The notes under the pieces were generated by a model that was given only the letters and a program-made list of their open reading frames with translations, did no database searches and was not told the origin of the DNA. Position numbers and translations under genes: made by a program. This document shows, in pieces, positions 32,311 to 45,039 of a stretch of 64,000 nucleotides of DNA (position 1 is its first letter; each line of letters begins with the position of its first letter). Source of the stretch: Paratinospora sagittata (lineage: Eukaryota; Streptophyta; Magnoliopsida; Ranunculales; Menispermaceae); NCBI GenBank assembly GCA_035771175.1, contig CM069603.1, positions 29,871,308 through 29,935,307 on the forward strand, in the 5' to 3' direction.

Positions 32311-33760
32311 CAAGAGTCGGGAACTGATTCCCACAAGACTTACGAAACTTTCCAAACTGGAGGTTATGACTATGAGAAGTATCAACAATAAAGATCTCTG
32401 CCTCCGTCCTATCCTTCACGACAAACTCTCAGAGCTGGGGTGGTTAAATATAAGAAAAGTTGAGGGTTACGTCTCCTTCAACTTGGTGAAGTCATTTTAC
32501 GAATCCATGAATAGCGTTGGACTTCAAGAAGATGGGATCTACCATGTCTTGAAGACAATGATCAAAGGAACAAAGATTTCCATCAGCGTCGAAACTATAT
32601 CACTACTTATGGAAATCCTAATAGGAGACAAGATCATTGATCCACACGAACCTCGGGCGATTGCAGAAATTGCGAAATCCAAAGAACAGTTGTTCAATTT
32701 CCTCATTGAGAAGGCGTACACCCACCTCCCAAATAATCTCCTTAGACCGCCTCTTGCCGGAAATGGTGACTAAAAGATACATGACAAGAGTTCAACTTCT
32801 TGTGTTATACTGCTTAAAAAAAGGAATCTATGTCTCCCTACCTCACATTATCATCCAGCAAATGTTAAGGTTGTTTAGCACCCTACAATGAAGGAACTCC
32901 TCGGCTACGAAATCTTGATCATGAGGATAGTATGGGAGGTAAACATCAATACTTTTGATGAATCTTCGAAGTAGATCACTAATGTTGTTTCAGTATCCTC
33001 CATCTCCAAGACTTTCGTCTCAAAAGGAGGGGTGACTGACAATGAGATATTTGGCGCGACTTCAGGGGAAAATAACGGAAGAACTAGAGATAACAATGGA
33101 CATTATCGACGAAAAAGGAGCAAGATTCCTATTAGGGAAGCACCAATTAATGAACCAAATCATAACACTACAACAAACCCAGCCCCGAATAATGGTCAAC
33201 TCGATCATCTATTCTTCGAGGAAGATCTCTTTGGCAACCTTGGTCAACCACAAACAAATCAGGGTGGATAGGGATTTCCAACTCCTGAGGTACCTTACCA
33301 GCCAAATACACAAGTTTCTATGAACCAACCATAGCAAAATTGGACGACACCAAATGTTGGAAGACTGAATATCCCGATGAGTCCATTGTTTCAAAACTTT
33401 TCGACTTAAGCATATCAAACTGTCCAAGAGGTCCCAGTTAGGGAGTCTTCATATAATCAAACCAACTACCCTCTGCCTATGAGTCAACCATACGACCAAT
33501 ACTTTCTACCAATGCCTACAGCTTACCCTCCACCTATGGGACAGTCAACCTACCATCCATCGATGTGATAATCGGCCAACCAACCATTTATGGGACAACA
33601 GGCTAATCCATTTAACCAGTTAAATGTGATTGTATCTAGTCTTGCTCGGATGGAAAAAAACCAAAATGTTTTGATAATGCGTGTGCAAAACATAGAAGAA
33701 TAGGGAACAACTTCTCAACGTTCTTCTAGTAGTCATTTTGTAGCTAACAGAAGGTCATAA
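32311..33760 (+). pseudogene. Element B ORF1 remnant
   Basis: Same domain as element A ORF1. Landmarks include LGWLNIRKVEGYVSFNLVKS, GTKISISVETISLLME and DPHEPRAIAEIAKSKEQL. About 28 bases around the start codon are deleted relative to A, so no ATG follows the acceptor-like site. The open frame runs to 32773 and then shifts. Further pieces (32637-32891, 33032-33271) and a stop-ridden Asn/Gln-rich tail reach the terminal stop at 33758. Confidence 0.8.
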
Positions 33761-33819
33761 CACTATATGTGGCTACAGTTCCTAAAACATGATTTTATTT
33801 TCTCTTTGCCAGTGAGAAA

Positions 33820-35009
33820 ATGCAAAACCAGAAATAGAGGAAGGCCACGCATAGTCCGCCCAGCAGAGGAGGCACCTCCTGTGATACAAGATCAGGAACC
33901 GCCACCTCCAAGGGCAGAGCAGGCCACACCCGACACTGCCACTACTTTTGGGCAGGCAGTGCCACCTCAACCCACACCTTTTCTCATGCCCCCGGGCATA
34001 GAACACTTCTTCGTCAGATTCATTGAGGCGATGAAGATGGTTGCTCAGACGGCCATCAGTGAGACTGCGGCCAACCAAGTGGTCACTGTGCAGGCACCTG
34101 TTCAATCTGGGTCGGAGACTCAAACAGACCAGATTACGAAGTACAAGAGGCTACAGCCCCTTACCTTTGCTGGCACTATTGATGTGGATGAAGCGCAGAA
34201 GTTACTTGACGAGTCGAAGAAGGCTCTCATGGCTATGGGAGTCGAAGAGGCTCGAAAGATTCCACTAGCTTCCTACCAACTTGTTGGTGGAGTTAATACA
34301 TTGTGGATAACGGTGAAGGAAGACTCAAGGGTCAATACCACATACATGACTTGGTAAGAGTTCGAGTCACTGTTCATTGACAAATACTTCCTTGGAGCTG
34401 TGAAGAGGCAGAGGCGTCAGGAGTTCGCCAGGCTATACCAGGACGGCATGACAGTTCGCGAGTATGTTGTCAGATTCAAGGAATTATCGGTCTACTCTCT
34501 CTCCACCATCTCAACAGAGCAAGATAAGGCCGAGAAATTCTATAATGGCCTTCGTCCAGACATCCGACAAGCCCTGTTGATCTTGGATCTCAAGAATTAC
34601 AGGGAGTTTGTCGACAAGGCCATGAGCTTTGAGCAGGAGAAAACTGAGTAGGAACAGAGAATGAACGGGGGAAAATAGCCTGCAACATTTTCTAGCAGGG
34701 TAACAAGAAGAAGCCCTACTATAATCAAAACCCAGCCCTCCAGCCCCAGTACAAAAGCATGAGGCAGCAGCACTTACGGCTGAAGCGTCTAACCCTGGCC
34801 ATCAAGGTTTTCGCAATCATGGCCAATGTGACAGCAATGGCAGGGGTGGTGGTCAACAGCACCATAATCAGCATTACCAGCAGAACCATCAGCAGGCGCC
34901 TCGGCAACAGAGGCTTACGTGCTTCAAATATTGCCAGCAGGGCCCCGTAAGAAATGTTTGTCCCCATCCTCAACAACCGCGGCTGCCTATTCCCGTAGTT
35001 TCAGTCTAA
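33820..35009 (+). pseudogene. Element B gag (degenerate)
   Basis: An acceptor-like CTCTTTGCCAG ends at 33812, seven bases before an ATG at 33820. One extra A compared with element A puts that ATG out of frame. The frame in use shows RGRPRIVRPAEEAPP, KYKRLQPLTFAGTIDVDEAQ and GAVKRQRRQEFARLYQDG. A TAA follows the TW motif, with later TAGs near 34650 and 34676. The zinc knuckle reads CFKYCQQGPVRNVC and has lost its His. A TAA at 35007-35009 matches the one after the knuckle in A. Confidence 0.82.
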
Positions 35010-37006
35010 CAAGCCCCACCTGCTGCTAACGCCCAACCCAGGCAGAACCAGGGGAAACGACAGTAGGGCAAAGCGTTTGCTATTGCTCAGCAACCCCTCC
35101 CAGATAACAACATAGTCGAAGGTACATTTCCTTTGTTTAATACAATGGTGCATGTCTTGTTTGATTCAGGTGCTACGCACTCTTTTATATCTTCTACATT
35201 GGTAGGGCATTTAGGGTTGCATCTTGAACCCACAGACATCACAATCTATGTCTCATCACCATTAGAATCTGGTACTAACGTGACATTGAAGTGTTCTCGA
35301 TGTGAACTTCGAATGTTAGAACAGATAATTTATTCAGATCTTTTTGTGGTGGACATTGAAAACTTCGACATCATCATCGGCATGGACTGGCTCACACCAC
35401 TAAATGCTAAGATCGATTGTTTGAATAAGCAAGTTCGATTAACCTTGCCTACTGAGGAGTTTGTCAAGATTCAGGGAACGAGGAAATGGATACACAACTC
35501 GATTGTTGCACTCCTCAAGGCACAACTCCGAGCTCTATCCCTTGGTGATGACAATGAATCACTAGCATTGTACCCTCTCGAGGTACATAATGTCCCGGTT
35601 ATATCTGAATTTTTAACGATTTTTCTAAATGACCTTCCTGGTCTACCCCAGTTTGGGAATTCGATTTTGAGATCAAACTCATACCAGGGACCGGACCCAT
35701 CTCAATTCCACCATACAGAATGTCCAATGTTGAGCTGGTCGAATTGGGCAAACAATTGAAGGAATTGGAAAGTAATGACTTCATCAGAAAAAGTTCATCA
35801 CCCTTTTGTTCGCTAGAAGGATGGTTCGTTATGACTTTGCATCGACTATCGCAAGTTGAATAACGCCACCATCAAGATTAGATACCCATTACCCAGGATC
35901 GATGACTTGTTCGACCAACTTAAAGATGTCAAATAAATCTCTAAGATTGATTTACGATCCAGTTGTCATCAACTTCGGATCAGAGAGTCGGACATTAATA
36001 AAACGGCGTTCAGAACTCGATACGGGCACTACGAGTTTTTGGTTTTCTCGTCCGGTCTAACAGATGCACCTGCAACATTCATGGATTTGATGAACTGCAT
36101 CTTCAGGTTATACTTAGACCGATTCGTGGTTGTCTTTTTGGATGATATCTTGATATATTCTTCAATCAAAGAAGACCATGAGATACATCTGAGGATTGTC
36201 CTCCAGACCTGGAGAAGCCACCATTTGTATGCAAAGTTGAGTAAGTGCGAATTTTGGGCGAAGAGAGTTCGATTCCTAAGCCATGTGGTTTCAGGCAATG
36301 GCATTGAGGTGGATCCTTCAAAGGTTGAAGTAGTTTTAAACTGGAAGCAGCCTACCACAGTTACTTAAATTTGGAGTATTCTTGGTTTGGCTGGCTACTA
36401 CAGACGCTTCATCAAGGATTTCTCCAAGATTGTTGAACCTATGACCAAGCTCACTCAGAAAGATGTGCGATTCATCTGGAATCCCGCCTGTGAATCGTCA
36501 TTTCAGGAATTCAAGAAACACCTCACGACAGCACCAGTACTAATCACTCCAAGAAATGGAGTTGGATTTTCACTATACACCGACACCTCTCTCAAAGGCT
36601 TAGGTGCAGTACTAATGCAAGAAGGCCAAGTGGTTGCTTATGCTTCTAGGCAACTAAAGATTCATTAGGGTAATTACCCAACACATAACCTGGAACTTGC
36701 AGCTGTCGTATTCGCACTAAAGTTGTGGCGTCACTACCTATACGGTGAACGGTTTGAGGACTTCTCGGATCACAAGAGTCTTAAGTACATCTACACTCTG
36801 AGAGACCTAAACCTCCGCCAAAGACGATGGTTGGAATTCTTGAAAAATTATGACTTTCAACTCCAATACCATCCGGGTAAGGCCAATGTTGTGGTTGATG
36901 CCCTGAGTAGAAAATCTTATGTTGTTGTTTGCACTCTTTACTTCGAGATAGGAAAGTTGGCTACAGAGATGGAAAATTTTAACCTACGGCTCATCGAGGA
37001 GGGATG
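35010..37006 (+). pseudogene. Element B protease, reverse transcriptase and RNase H (degenerate)
   Basis: The protease DSGATHSFISS motif and IIGMDWLTPLNAKIDC are intact (35133-35500). RT shows [15 protein letters not shown] and the catalytic [10 protein letters not shown] with both aspartates. RNase H shows [10 protein letters not shown] and [13 protein letters not shown]. Interruptions include a shift near 35650, the TGA at 35832 shared with element A, a small deletion near 35805, and stops near 35936, 36367 and 36667. Confidence 0.85.
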
Positions 37007-38476
37007 AGGATCACGACTCTCTCAATTATCAGCCAACTCTGAGCTTATTCGAAAGATTTCAGCAGCTCAAGCCAACGACCCTATGATAATGGAGAAACGA
37101 GAACTTCTACTTAGCGGACAGGACCTTCCTCACTGGTCGGTCTCCAATGACAGGGCCGTTTTCTACAAAAAACGTCTCTGTCTACCGAACGATCCTCAAG
37201 TTCGGCAAGAAGTGCTCATCGAAATGCATTGTTCGAGGTTCGTCATACATCCTGGGGGAGACAAGATGTACAAGGATGTCAGGCGACAATTCTGATTTTT
37301 TGGAATGAAGAAGGCTATTGCAGATTTCGTTGCTCGATGTCTCGTATGCCAACAAGTTAAGATAGAACGCAGACTTCTCTCTAGACTTCTCCAGTCTTTA
37401 CCTATTGGAGAATGGAAGTTGGAGAACATTGTAATGGATTTTGTTACAGTCTTGCCTCAAAATAATAAAGGGCAAGATGTCATTTGGGTAATCATTAACA
37501 GACTTACAAAGTCTGCACACTTTTTACCGATAAAGTTCACAGATAATCCGGCCAAGCTTGTTAAATTGTATGAAAGAGAGATCATACGCCTCCATGGCAT
37601 ACCACTCATACTCGTCTCTAATCGAGACCCTCGATTCACATCAAAATTTTGGCAAAGCTTTCAGAGTAGAATGGGCTCCATGATCACCATGAGCACGGCT
37701 TTTCACCCACACACTGACGAGCAATCATATTGGTTGATCCAAATATTAGAGGATATGTTACGATGCTGCATTTTTTACTTTCATGACCGATGGGCAAAAC
37801 ACTTACATTTGGCGGAGTTTGCATACAACAACAGCTACCAAACTAGTATCTGCATGGCACCATATGAGGCTCTTTATGGTCGCCATTGCATATCTCTGGT
37901 ATGCTGGTTAGATATGGCAGATCAACTGCAGTTGGGCCTGAACTAGTTCAAAAGACTTTTGAGAAGATCACACTAGTAAAGGAGCAACTTCCTGTAGCAC
38001 AAAGTCGACAGAAGACCTATGCTGACAAGCGGCCTCTAGAATTTGACAAGGGGGACTTGGTTTTTCTAAAAGTTCAGCCTACAAGAGGTGTCAAACCCTT
38101 TGGGATCAAAAGAAAGCTCTCCCCATAGTATATCGGTCCATTTCAGATCATTGAACGTATTGGCAAACTAGCCTATCGTCTATCCCTTCTATCGTCCATG
38201 TCTAAGGTTCATGACGTTTTCCGCGTATCCATGCTTCGAAAGTATCGTCCTGATCCTTTGCATATCATCCCTCTGGTCGAGGTTCGAGTTGAAGAAGGAA
38301 ATAAGTATTAGGAGAGAGCGATACAGATTCTGGATAGAAAGACTCAAGAACTAAGGCGGCGTAGCATACCACTTGTGAAGGTGCTCTGCGATCTCCACGG
38401 AGTAGAGGAAGCAACATGGGAACTAGAAGAAACAATTAAACTGAAATACCCTAAATTGTTTTCTAGTAATAGTTGA
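37007..38476 (+). pseudogene. Element B integrase and chromodomain (degenerate)
   Basis: Zinc-binding residues (CLVCQQVKIERR), the first catalytic Asp (MDFVT), the second (SNRDPRFTSKFW) and the Glu region are recognisable, with QSERL altered to QSYWL so the catalytic Glu is lost. A shift near 37935 and a TAG at about 38127 break the C-terminus. The chromodomain continues after the shared TAG (38309) to the stop at 38474. Confidence 0.83.
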
Positions 38477-38560
38477 TGATCTGATGCATTGTACCTTTTG
38501 ACTAATCAATGAACTTGTGGAACTTTGTTTACAGTATCTTTCATTTAATTAACCATGCAT

Positions 38561-39075
38561 ATGTCTGAAAACAACTCAGACAAGAGTAATGAGTAATACA
38601 CTCTATGGCCTGCTTGGAAACCAGTGGAGACTTTGTCTTACTCTAATGAAAACCACAATTTTTTTTCATCACCAACTCTCTTGCCTCAGCAGCAGCGGTC
38701 CTTATCGCTAGTGCGCGTATGGTTTTATCGTAACAATATTGCCCGAAACAATCAAGTGCCCTCATCCTGGCAGGACCTCCTACCAAAATTGTCAGGCGGC
38801 CGAATTCGGGCAACTGCACAAAAAAGCATTCGCAGCTCAACTTACCTCCCCTGAAATGCTGCAACTTGCAGAGCCCTACACCACCATCTGTTAGGCAAAT
38901 GATGGAACCTTCTGAGGACGAATCCAACTCCATTTGTTCTCTATTGTTTGATGATACTGAGGATTCCACCACCCACCGTGCTTTCTGGGGCCTTACAGGG
39001 CACTACCCTGATCTTTTCAATGATGACGACAGTGGTGAATCTCACGCAAATAGCAATCATTACAACATGGACTGA
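38561..39075 (+). pseudogene. Element B ORF3 remnant
   Basis: It starts MSENNS, like element A ORF3, but the acceptor-like GCAG before the ATG is GCAT. A TAA falls after ten codons and one shift lies near 38855. Conserved parts are QQRSLSLVRVWFYRNN, SSWQDLLPKLSGGRIRATA and an acidic SEDESNS block. Confidence 0.78.
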
Positions 39076-39110
39076 ATTTCGAGGGCAAAATCCTTTTAAG
39101 GGAGGTATAG

Positions 39111-39262
39111 TGTAATACCCCGGGTTTACACAAAAATAAATAAAAATAAAAATAAATTTGAACTTCAAGCAATGCCGAACGTTCGGGCACATTTATTGCT
39201 ATAGAAACCCCCTCCCCCCTTTGTTATTTTTCCTACCAAATCTCTTTCTCTCTCTCTTTCTT

Positions 39263-39293
<31 letters not shown>

Positions 39294-40475
39294 TGCTCTC
39301 TTTGTAATTTTTCTCTTTTGTTGAGACTCTCCCTACGAGACTCTTTTCGCGGTGCAATGCGGTTCTGCTTAGGAGAAAGCGCCAGTTCGAGAAGAAGATT
39401 TTATCTAAAGGTAGGGAACGAAACATAAGTTTGCGTGTCTTATAATTTTTATTAAAGTTTACATTCATTTATCATTATGTCTATTATTCATTTACATTGT
39501 ATTATAGCGTATAATGTTCATACTTGTCATACTTATGCTTGTATATTTGGAGTTCATGTATTACACTGTTAATATGTCGGATTAGTGGTCAATCTGACTC
39601 AACCAGACTTAGTCTTGTCCTTAGTAACTTTAAATAGTGAACGGAAGGCAGCATGCTGCTCTAGACGATTGGTATTTAAGTGGACCTCCTGTCCCATCTC
39701 TCAACTGGAGACTAATCTGGTTGCTCTTATGTGAAAGCTATCAGCTTGTACAACTCATATTGAACATCCTACCTTTACACGTGGTGATACTGACCTGATA
39801 AGAATCACCAGACGTTGCCAAATCTTGTCTAATGTTAGTAAAGACTGGACCTGCTCATGCATTGGCATCATACATAAGCACCACCTAGGGACGTAAGTGG
39901 TTTATGATTCACAAAATAGTTAAAAGCAATGCTCACTATTCTTGATATTTCCTTGGAGAAGGACGTACAATGAGAACCGAGGTTTACCTGGGGATGGACA
40001 TCTGTACGTGAATCCAGGACGACCTTGGTGAGGGATGTACAATGAGAACCCAGGTTTACCTGGGGATGGACATCTGTACGTGAACTCAGGGCGCCGTACA
40101 ATCATGGAACCATTACGAAACGGTGTCATGCATACATACATGTTGTATTGTTTATGATGCTTGTTGTGTTTATGTGATATTTGATTATGAAGTTTCTTTT
40201 ATTAATTGTTATATTCACAAACTATTTTACCCACTAGGCAATAGCTCATCCCCTTGTTATCTAACAAGGGTCACATTTTGTAACCCTTGTTAATTATAGG
40301 GAGATTTTGGGAGGATGTTCCCTCAATCATATTTTGTACAAAAATACATTCTGAAATTAATGAAATCAAATTTGTACTCAATTGTGTACCTACATACTCG
40401 GTTATTGTTATAATACATTCACGCCCCGCCTGTGAGTGTTCCGCCGATTTAGGCGCGTCCTAGCGAGGTATGACA
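39111..40475 (+). repeat. 3' LTR of element B
   Basis: It runs from TGTAATACCCC to GGTATGACA. It has a perfect CCGAACGTTCGG palindrome (39175-39186) upstream of a diverged TATA box, a CT microsatellite (39244-39301), and a local deletion near 40265 that removed the acceptor-like CAGG. Confidence 0.92.
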
Positions 40476-40480
40476 TTATA
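40476..40480. repeat. Target-site duplication TTATA, right flank of element B
   Basis: It matches 30571-30575 and rejoins the interrupted LTR of element C. Confidence 0.92.
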
Positions 40481-40538
40481 AGTGCATGTTTTATAAGTTA
40501 TTTGGTTTTAAAATAGTTCATTTTTCCGGGGTGTTACA

Positions 40539-40553
40539 TTCTACCCCCCTTAA
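40539..40553 (-). other. Polypurine tract of element C
   Basis: On the minus strand AAGGGGGGTAGAA abuts the TGTAACACCCC start of the 3' LTR, matching the tract of element A. Confidence 0.75.
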
Positions 40554-40589
40554 AGGATTTTCGCCCCCAAAATTCGATTAAGGTGATAC

Positions 40590-41441
40590 CCATTTAGCAA
40601 AATGAAAAAAATAGTTGGTATGTGATACCTAGTTCAATCTTCATCAAAGGAGATGATAATGAACATTTCGAAGTTTTCCTCCACTCTAGCAAGGTTCTGT
40701 GTGCGACGTTGATCTGGAGGATTCTGAGGGTCGTGTACACCGCTGTACCCAGAGGAATTTCTAGAATGTGCCGGAGTGGGAAAGTGGAAGGACTCAGAGG
40801 CGTTATCGGAGTAACCCGACAACTCAGGCAATGAAAGAGGTGTGGGTGGTCGTCTGACTGGGCGGAAGGAGATTTATGGGAAAGGTAGGCTTCTCATTGC
40901 GCAATCTCGGGTCCGCCATCCACGATTGGCATTGGTTCTGAGCCTGCCAATCAGAAGGCCCAGCTTCATCGACTTTCAAAACAGGCTAGTGATGGGGTGC
41001 ACAGGGAAACAGTTCAGTAGTTGGGGGAGATTGCTCACCCAATTGTGTGTTTCGAAACCTTGGAAGTGGTAACCGAATACTCTTCTTGGCGATTTGCCTA
41101 GTCCGCCAGCCTCCCCTAATCTGATTGGGAGTACTCCATTCCAAAGGTCCTGACATGTTTGGACCTTGAATTGAAGCATTTTTCAGTTGGTCGTGTAGTA
41201 GTGTGTGGGCTAGTGACATGTTGCGTTGTGGACTAGCCATAAAAGATCTTGATTGCCAGGACAAGAACTGGCTGTGTTAAGATGTCGTTGGACTACTGAT
41301 TGGAGGGCTAGGCGAACCTTCCTCAAGACTCATGTCTTGAGGGGCTGAGTCAGCCGCAACATCAGAATGTGTTGAGTTGAGGCTGTGTTCAAAAAAGTCC
41401 TCGTCCGAGTAGTAAGGTATGTTGTGATCACTGTCTGACAT
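40590..41441 (-). pseudogene. Element C ORF3 (extra ORF after pol, degenerate)
   Basis: The minus-strand ATG at 41441-41439 is abutted by an acceptor-like TTTGCACAG. It starts MSDSDHNIPYYSDEDFF, meets one TAA near 41278, and continues in the same frame to about 40986. That part contains ASPQRNMSLAHTLLHD, PLEWSTPNQIRGGWRTRQ and KKSIRLPLPRF. After a frameshift an acidic Ser-rich part reaches about 40634. The SP-QR, GG-R and basic PLPR blocks follow the same order as in element A ORF3. The overall length would be about 270 residues, longer than A's 170. Function is unknown. Confidence 0.65.
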
Positions 41442-41559
41442 CTGTGCAAATGCAAATAGTGGCATACATAACATTTAATTAAAATAATATGAACAGATAT
41501 AATGAAATGGATGATTTTATTTCTCATGATGCTGATAAACAAAATTAAACAAAAAGTTC

Positions 41560-42970
41560 ATGGTATTTTAGCCTGATTTCACTTTCCAATTCCCAAGTTG
41601 TGTTTTCAGCACCTTGGTGTTGCAGACCTTGACTAGTCGAATGTTTTTAGCACGAAGGTCTTAAGTTTTGGTATCCAGAATTTGGATAGGTCGTCCGTTG
41701 TACTTGTTCCCTTCCTCTATTTCTACTTCAACTAGAGGAATCACATGAGACGAGTCATGGTGATATTTACGGAGCATAAAGATGTGAAAAACATCATGGA
41801 TGCAAGACATGGAGTCTGGCAGGGACAATTGGTAGGCGGTTTCTCCAATTCTTTTCACGATTGGAAAAGGACCTATATATCTTGGAGACAGCTTTTCCTT
41901 GATCCTAAAATGTTTTACGCTCAGAATGGGCTAAACCTTGAGGAAAACAGACTCCCCAACCTCGAACTCTAGGGGTTTTCATCATCTATCTGCATAGCTC
42001 TTGTGTCGACTCTGGGCAGTTTTAAGTTGTTCCTTAACAAGAGTGATATTGTCTGTTGTTTCCTTAATCAAATCTAACCAATACACGGGGGATCTACACG
42101 GCCTGCCATATAAAGCTTCATATGGTGCCATCTCGATACTTGTTTGGAAACTGTTATTGTAAAAAAACTTTGCCAAGTGCAGGTTTTTTGTCCATCCATC
42201 TTTGAAATCCAAGACACAACGGCGTAGCATATTCTCCAAGATCTGAATGAGACGTTCGGATTGGCCGTCAGTTTGTATGTGAAAGGTCATGCTCATGGTA
42301 ACCTTAGAACTCATTCCAGTTTGAAAGCATTGCCAACACCTGGAAGTGAATCTGGGATCGCAATCACTCATGATGGTGAAGGGAATCCCATGAAGTTTGA
42401 CGATCTTGCGCTCATAGATCTCAACTAGTTTGGTTGGGGTATCGGTAAACTTAATCGGGAAAAAATGAGCAGCCTTTGTTAGCCTTTGATAGTATCTTAA
42501 CCCTTGGAATTTTGAGGCAATGTCGTGACAAAATCAATTGCGATGTTGTCCCACTTTCATTCTCCAATAGGTAGCGGCTGAAGTAGACCTAATGGATGTC
42601 TACGTTCAGCCTTTACCTGCTAGCTTTTACCTGGTAGCCTTTACCTGGATGTCTACGAGCAGCCTTTATACTTTGACACGAAGTCTGCAACTGCCTTTTC
42701 AATTCCTGAAAACCAGAATTATTTCTTCATGTCCATGTACATCTTGTCTCCCCACGGCTGCATAGAGAATTTTGATCTGTGAGACTTAGTCAGAATTATG
42801 TGCCGAAGTTTAGGATCGTTTGGCAGACATAGCCTTTTCTTATAGAATACTGCACCGTCTGACGACAAGGACCAATGGTTGGGGGTTTGGTCTTGGGATA
42901 GGAGGTGTTTCTTTTTCATCAATTCGACATCGTTGACCTGGGCTGCCGAAATTTTCTAAATGAGTTCAAA
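41560..42970 (-). pseudogene. Element C integrase and chromodomain (degenerate)
   Basis: The minus-strand reading shows the RLCLPNDPKLRHIILTKSH start, the catalytic Asp segment SDCDPRFTSRCWQCF, TDGQSERLIQILENMLRRCV with the Glu, and ETAYQLSLPDSMSCIHDVFH. A chromodomain end (ENTTWELESEIRLKYHELF) follows after a one-base shift. The CCHH region is partly scrambled near 42600. Confidence 0.82.
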
Positions 42971-43059
42971 GTGGAATGACATTTGGGCAAGCCTAATGAT
43001 GGTGTGGTCATCAATAATTTGGAAGTTGTAGTCCTCAATCTCGGTTAACAAGTTTCCCA

Positions 43060-44900
43060 TCAAGAAGATGACGGAGCAGGCTGAGACATATGATTTACGA
43101 CTTGGCGCATCGACTACGACGTTAGCCTTTCTCGGGAGATACTAAGATCGAAATCATAGTCTTTAAGAAATTCAAGCCAACGTCTCTGCCTGAGGTTTAA
43201 GTCCTTCTGAGTGTAGACGTACCGTAGGCTTTTGTGGTCGTAGAACACCTCAAGTCTTTCACCATATAGGTAATGTCGCTAAATCTTTAGGGCAAAGACA
43301 ACGGCAGCAAGCTCGAGGTCATGGGTGGGATAATTGACCTCGTGAAGCTTCAACTGTTGAGAAGCATCGGCGATGACCCTGCCTTCCTGCATTAGCACAG
43401 AACCTAGGCCTTGCAGAGAAGCATCGGTGTAAAGGGTAAAACCGATCCCGTCATTTGGTGTTGTGAGTACAAGGGTTGAAGTCAGCCTTTTTTTAAGCTC
43501 CTGAAAAACTGACTCGCAGGCTGAACTCCAAATGAATTGGGCGTCCTTGATGAAACGCTTGTAGTACCTGCCTAACCCTAGGAAGCTTCTGATATGGGTG
43601 ACGTTAATCAGTTGCTGCCAACTTAGGACGACTTCTACTTTGGATGAATCAACTTCAATGTCGTTGTGTGTAACAACATGCCTGAGGAACTTAACCTTGG
43701 TCATCCAGAATTCACACTTACTCAACTTAGCATAGATTTCATGTTGTCATAGGGTACTTAGTATGATCTGGAGGTGGGTTTCATGTTGTTCCTCGGTTGG
43801 AAAGTATACCAGAATGCCATCCACAAAAACGACAAAAAAATGATATAGGAAGGATCTGAAAATATGGTTCATTAAGTCCATGAAAGCAACTAGGGCATTT
43901 GTTAGGCCAAAGGGCATGACAATGAATTCATAGTGGTCGTAACGGGTACGAAATGTTGTCTTCGGAATGTCGAACTCCTTGATCCGTAGTTGATGGTAAC
44001 CCAATCAGAGATCTATTTTCTAGAAGAACCAAGCGCCTCTCAACTGGTCGAACAGATCTTCAATTCTGAGCAAGGGATATCGGTTCTTGATGATTACCAT
44101 ATTCAGCTTCCTATAGTCAATGCATAGATGTAGGGATCCATCTATCTTCTTTACAAAGAATACTGGAACGCCCCATGGCGACGTACTCTTTCGGATAAAC
44201 CGTTATTTTTTCAGCTACTTCAACTGCTTGTCGAGTTCAATAAGCTCAACATTTGGCATCTGGTATTGAGGGATATAAATAAGCTCGGTACCGGGTATGA
44301 GTTTGATTTCGAAATCAAACTCTTCGTGCGGTGGTAATCCAGGTAGATCGTCCAGGAATACTATCGGATACTCATGGACTACAAGGATCGCATGGGTGGT
44401 GGTTAGGCATTGTGGCGCCTCGGGTTCATCTTCAAAGTCAGCAATGGACAGGGTGTTAATTTGGGCTTTTAGTACAGAAACTGTGGAATTGTGCACCAGC
44501 TTCCTGCTCTCTTAAATCTTCAATGTCTATCCATTAGGTAGGGTTAGTATTACCTGCTTTTGAAGACAATCAATTTGGCATGTAGAGGTGTTAACCAATC
44601 CATGTCCAAGATGATGTCGAAGTCTGTGAAGCTCATTACAAGGAGGTCAACAGATAATATTTTGTCGGTCATTCTAAGTTACAATTAGGGCAAATTTTGT
44701 TTATTTCGGTACCTGGCCCTACTGGCGTTGATTCATGTATAACATTGGTTTCTCTAGTTTCTAGTCCTAAGTTTTTCACAATCTTAGTTTATAGGAAAGA
44801 ATGTGTATAACTAGAATCAAATAGGACATGTACCAATGTATTAAAAAGGGGAAAGGTACCTTCAACAACGTTGTTGTCAGGTGCAGCTGGTTCAGTGACA
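43060..44900 (-). pseudogene. Element C protease, reverse transcriptase and RNase H (degenerate)
   Basis: Recognisable pieces in order are [60 protein letters not shown], the active-site box [11 protein letters not shown] (second Asp replaced by Gly), and RNase H motifs [20 protein letters not shown] and [15 protein letters not shown]. Frames are broken in several places, and the protease (about 44900-44560) is poorly preserved. Confidence 0.82.
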
Positions 44901-45039
44901 GCATAGATGTGCCCTTGTTGTCTAGGTGCGTTTTGTTGCTGCCTAGGTGGTTGGGGTTGAGCCAGTGCTACCTAGGTAGCTGGTGCAGCCGAGGCCCTTG
45001 GATTTTGGTGGTTGGGAGCCTAGGGACAATACCGTTGAA

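Larger units (their letters stand above)
30576..40475 (+). mobile_element. Element B: complete-length Ty3/gypsy chromovirus nested in element C
   Basis: A 9.9-kb element has LTRs at 30576-31951 and 39111-40475, a perfect TTATA duplication, a Met-tRNA-type primer-binding site after the 5' LTR and a polypurine tract before the 3' LTR. It has the same gene order as element A and clear nucleotide similarity to it throughout. Its reverse transcriptase active-site box is intact (FLDD) and integrase keeps MDFVT, yet every gene is interrupted by stops or shifts, and ORF1 has lost its start codon. It must be younger than element C. Confidence 0.93.
29131..40538 (-). repeat. 3' LTR of element C, split by element B
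   Basis: The LTR occupies 29131-30575 and resumes at 40481-40538. The phrase GGGGTTTATAAGTGCATGTTTT, intact near 49838-49859 in the other LTR, is cut here exactly at TTATA by element B. The MITE at 29488-29876 is a second insertion absent from the other copy. Confidence 0.88.
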
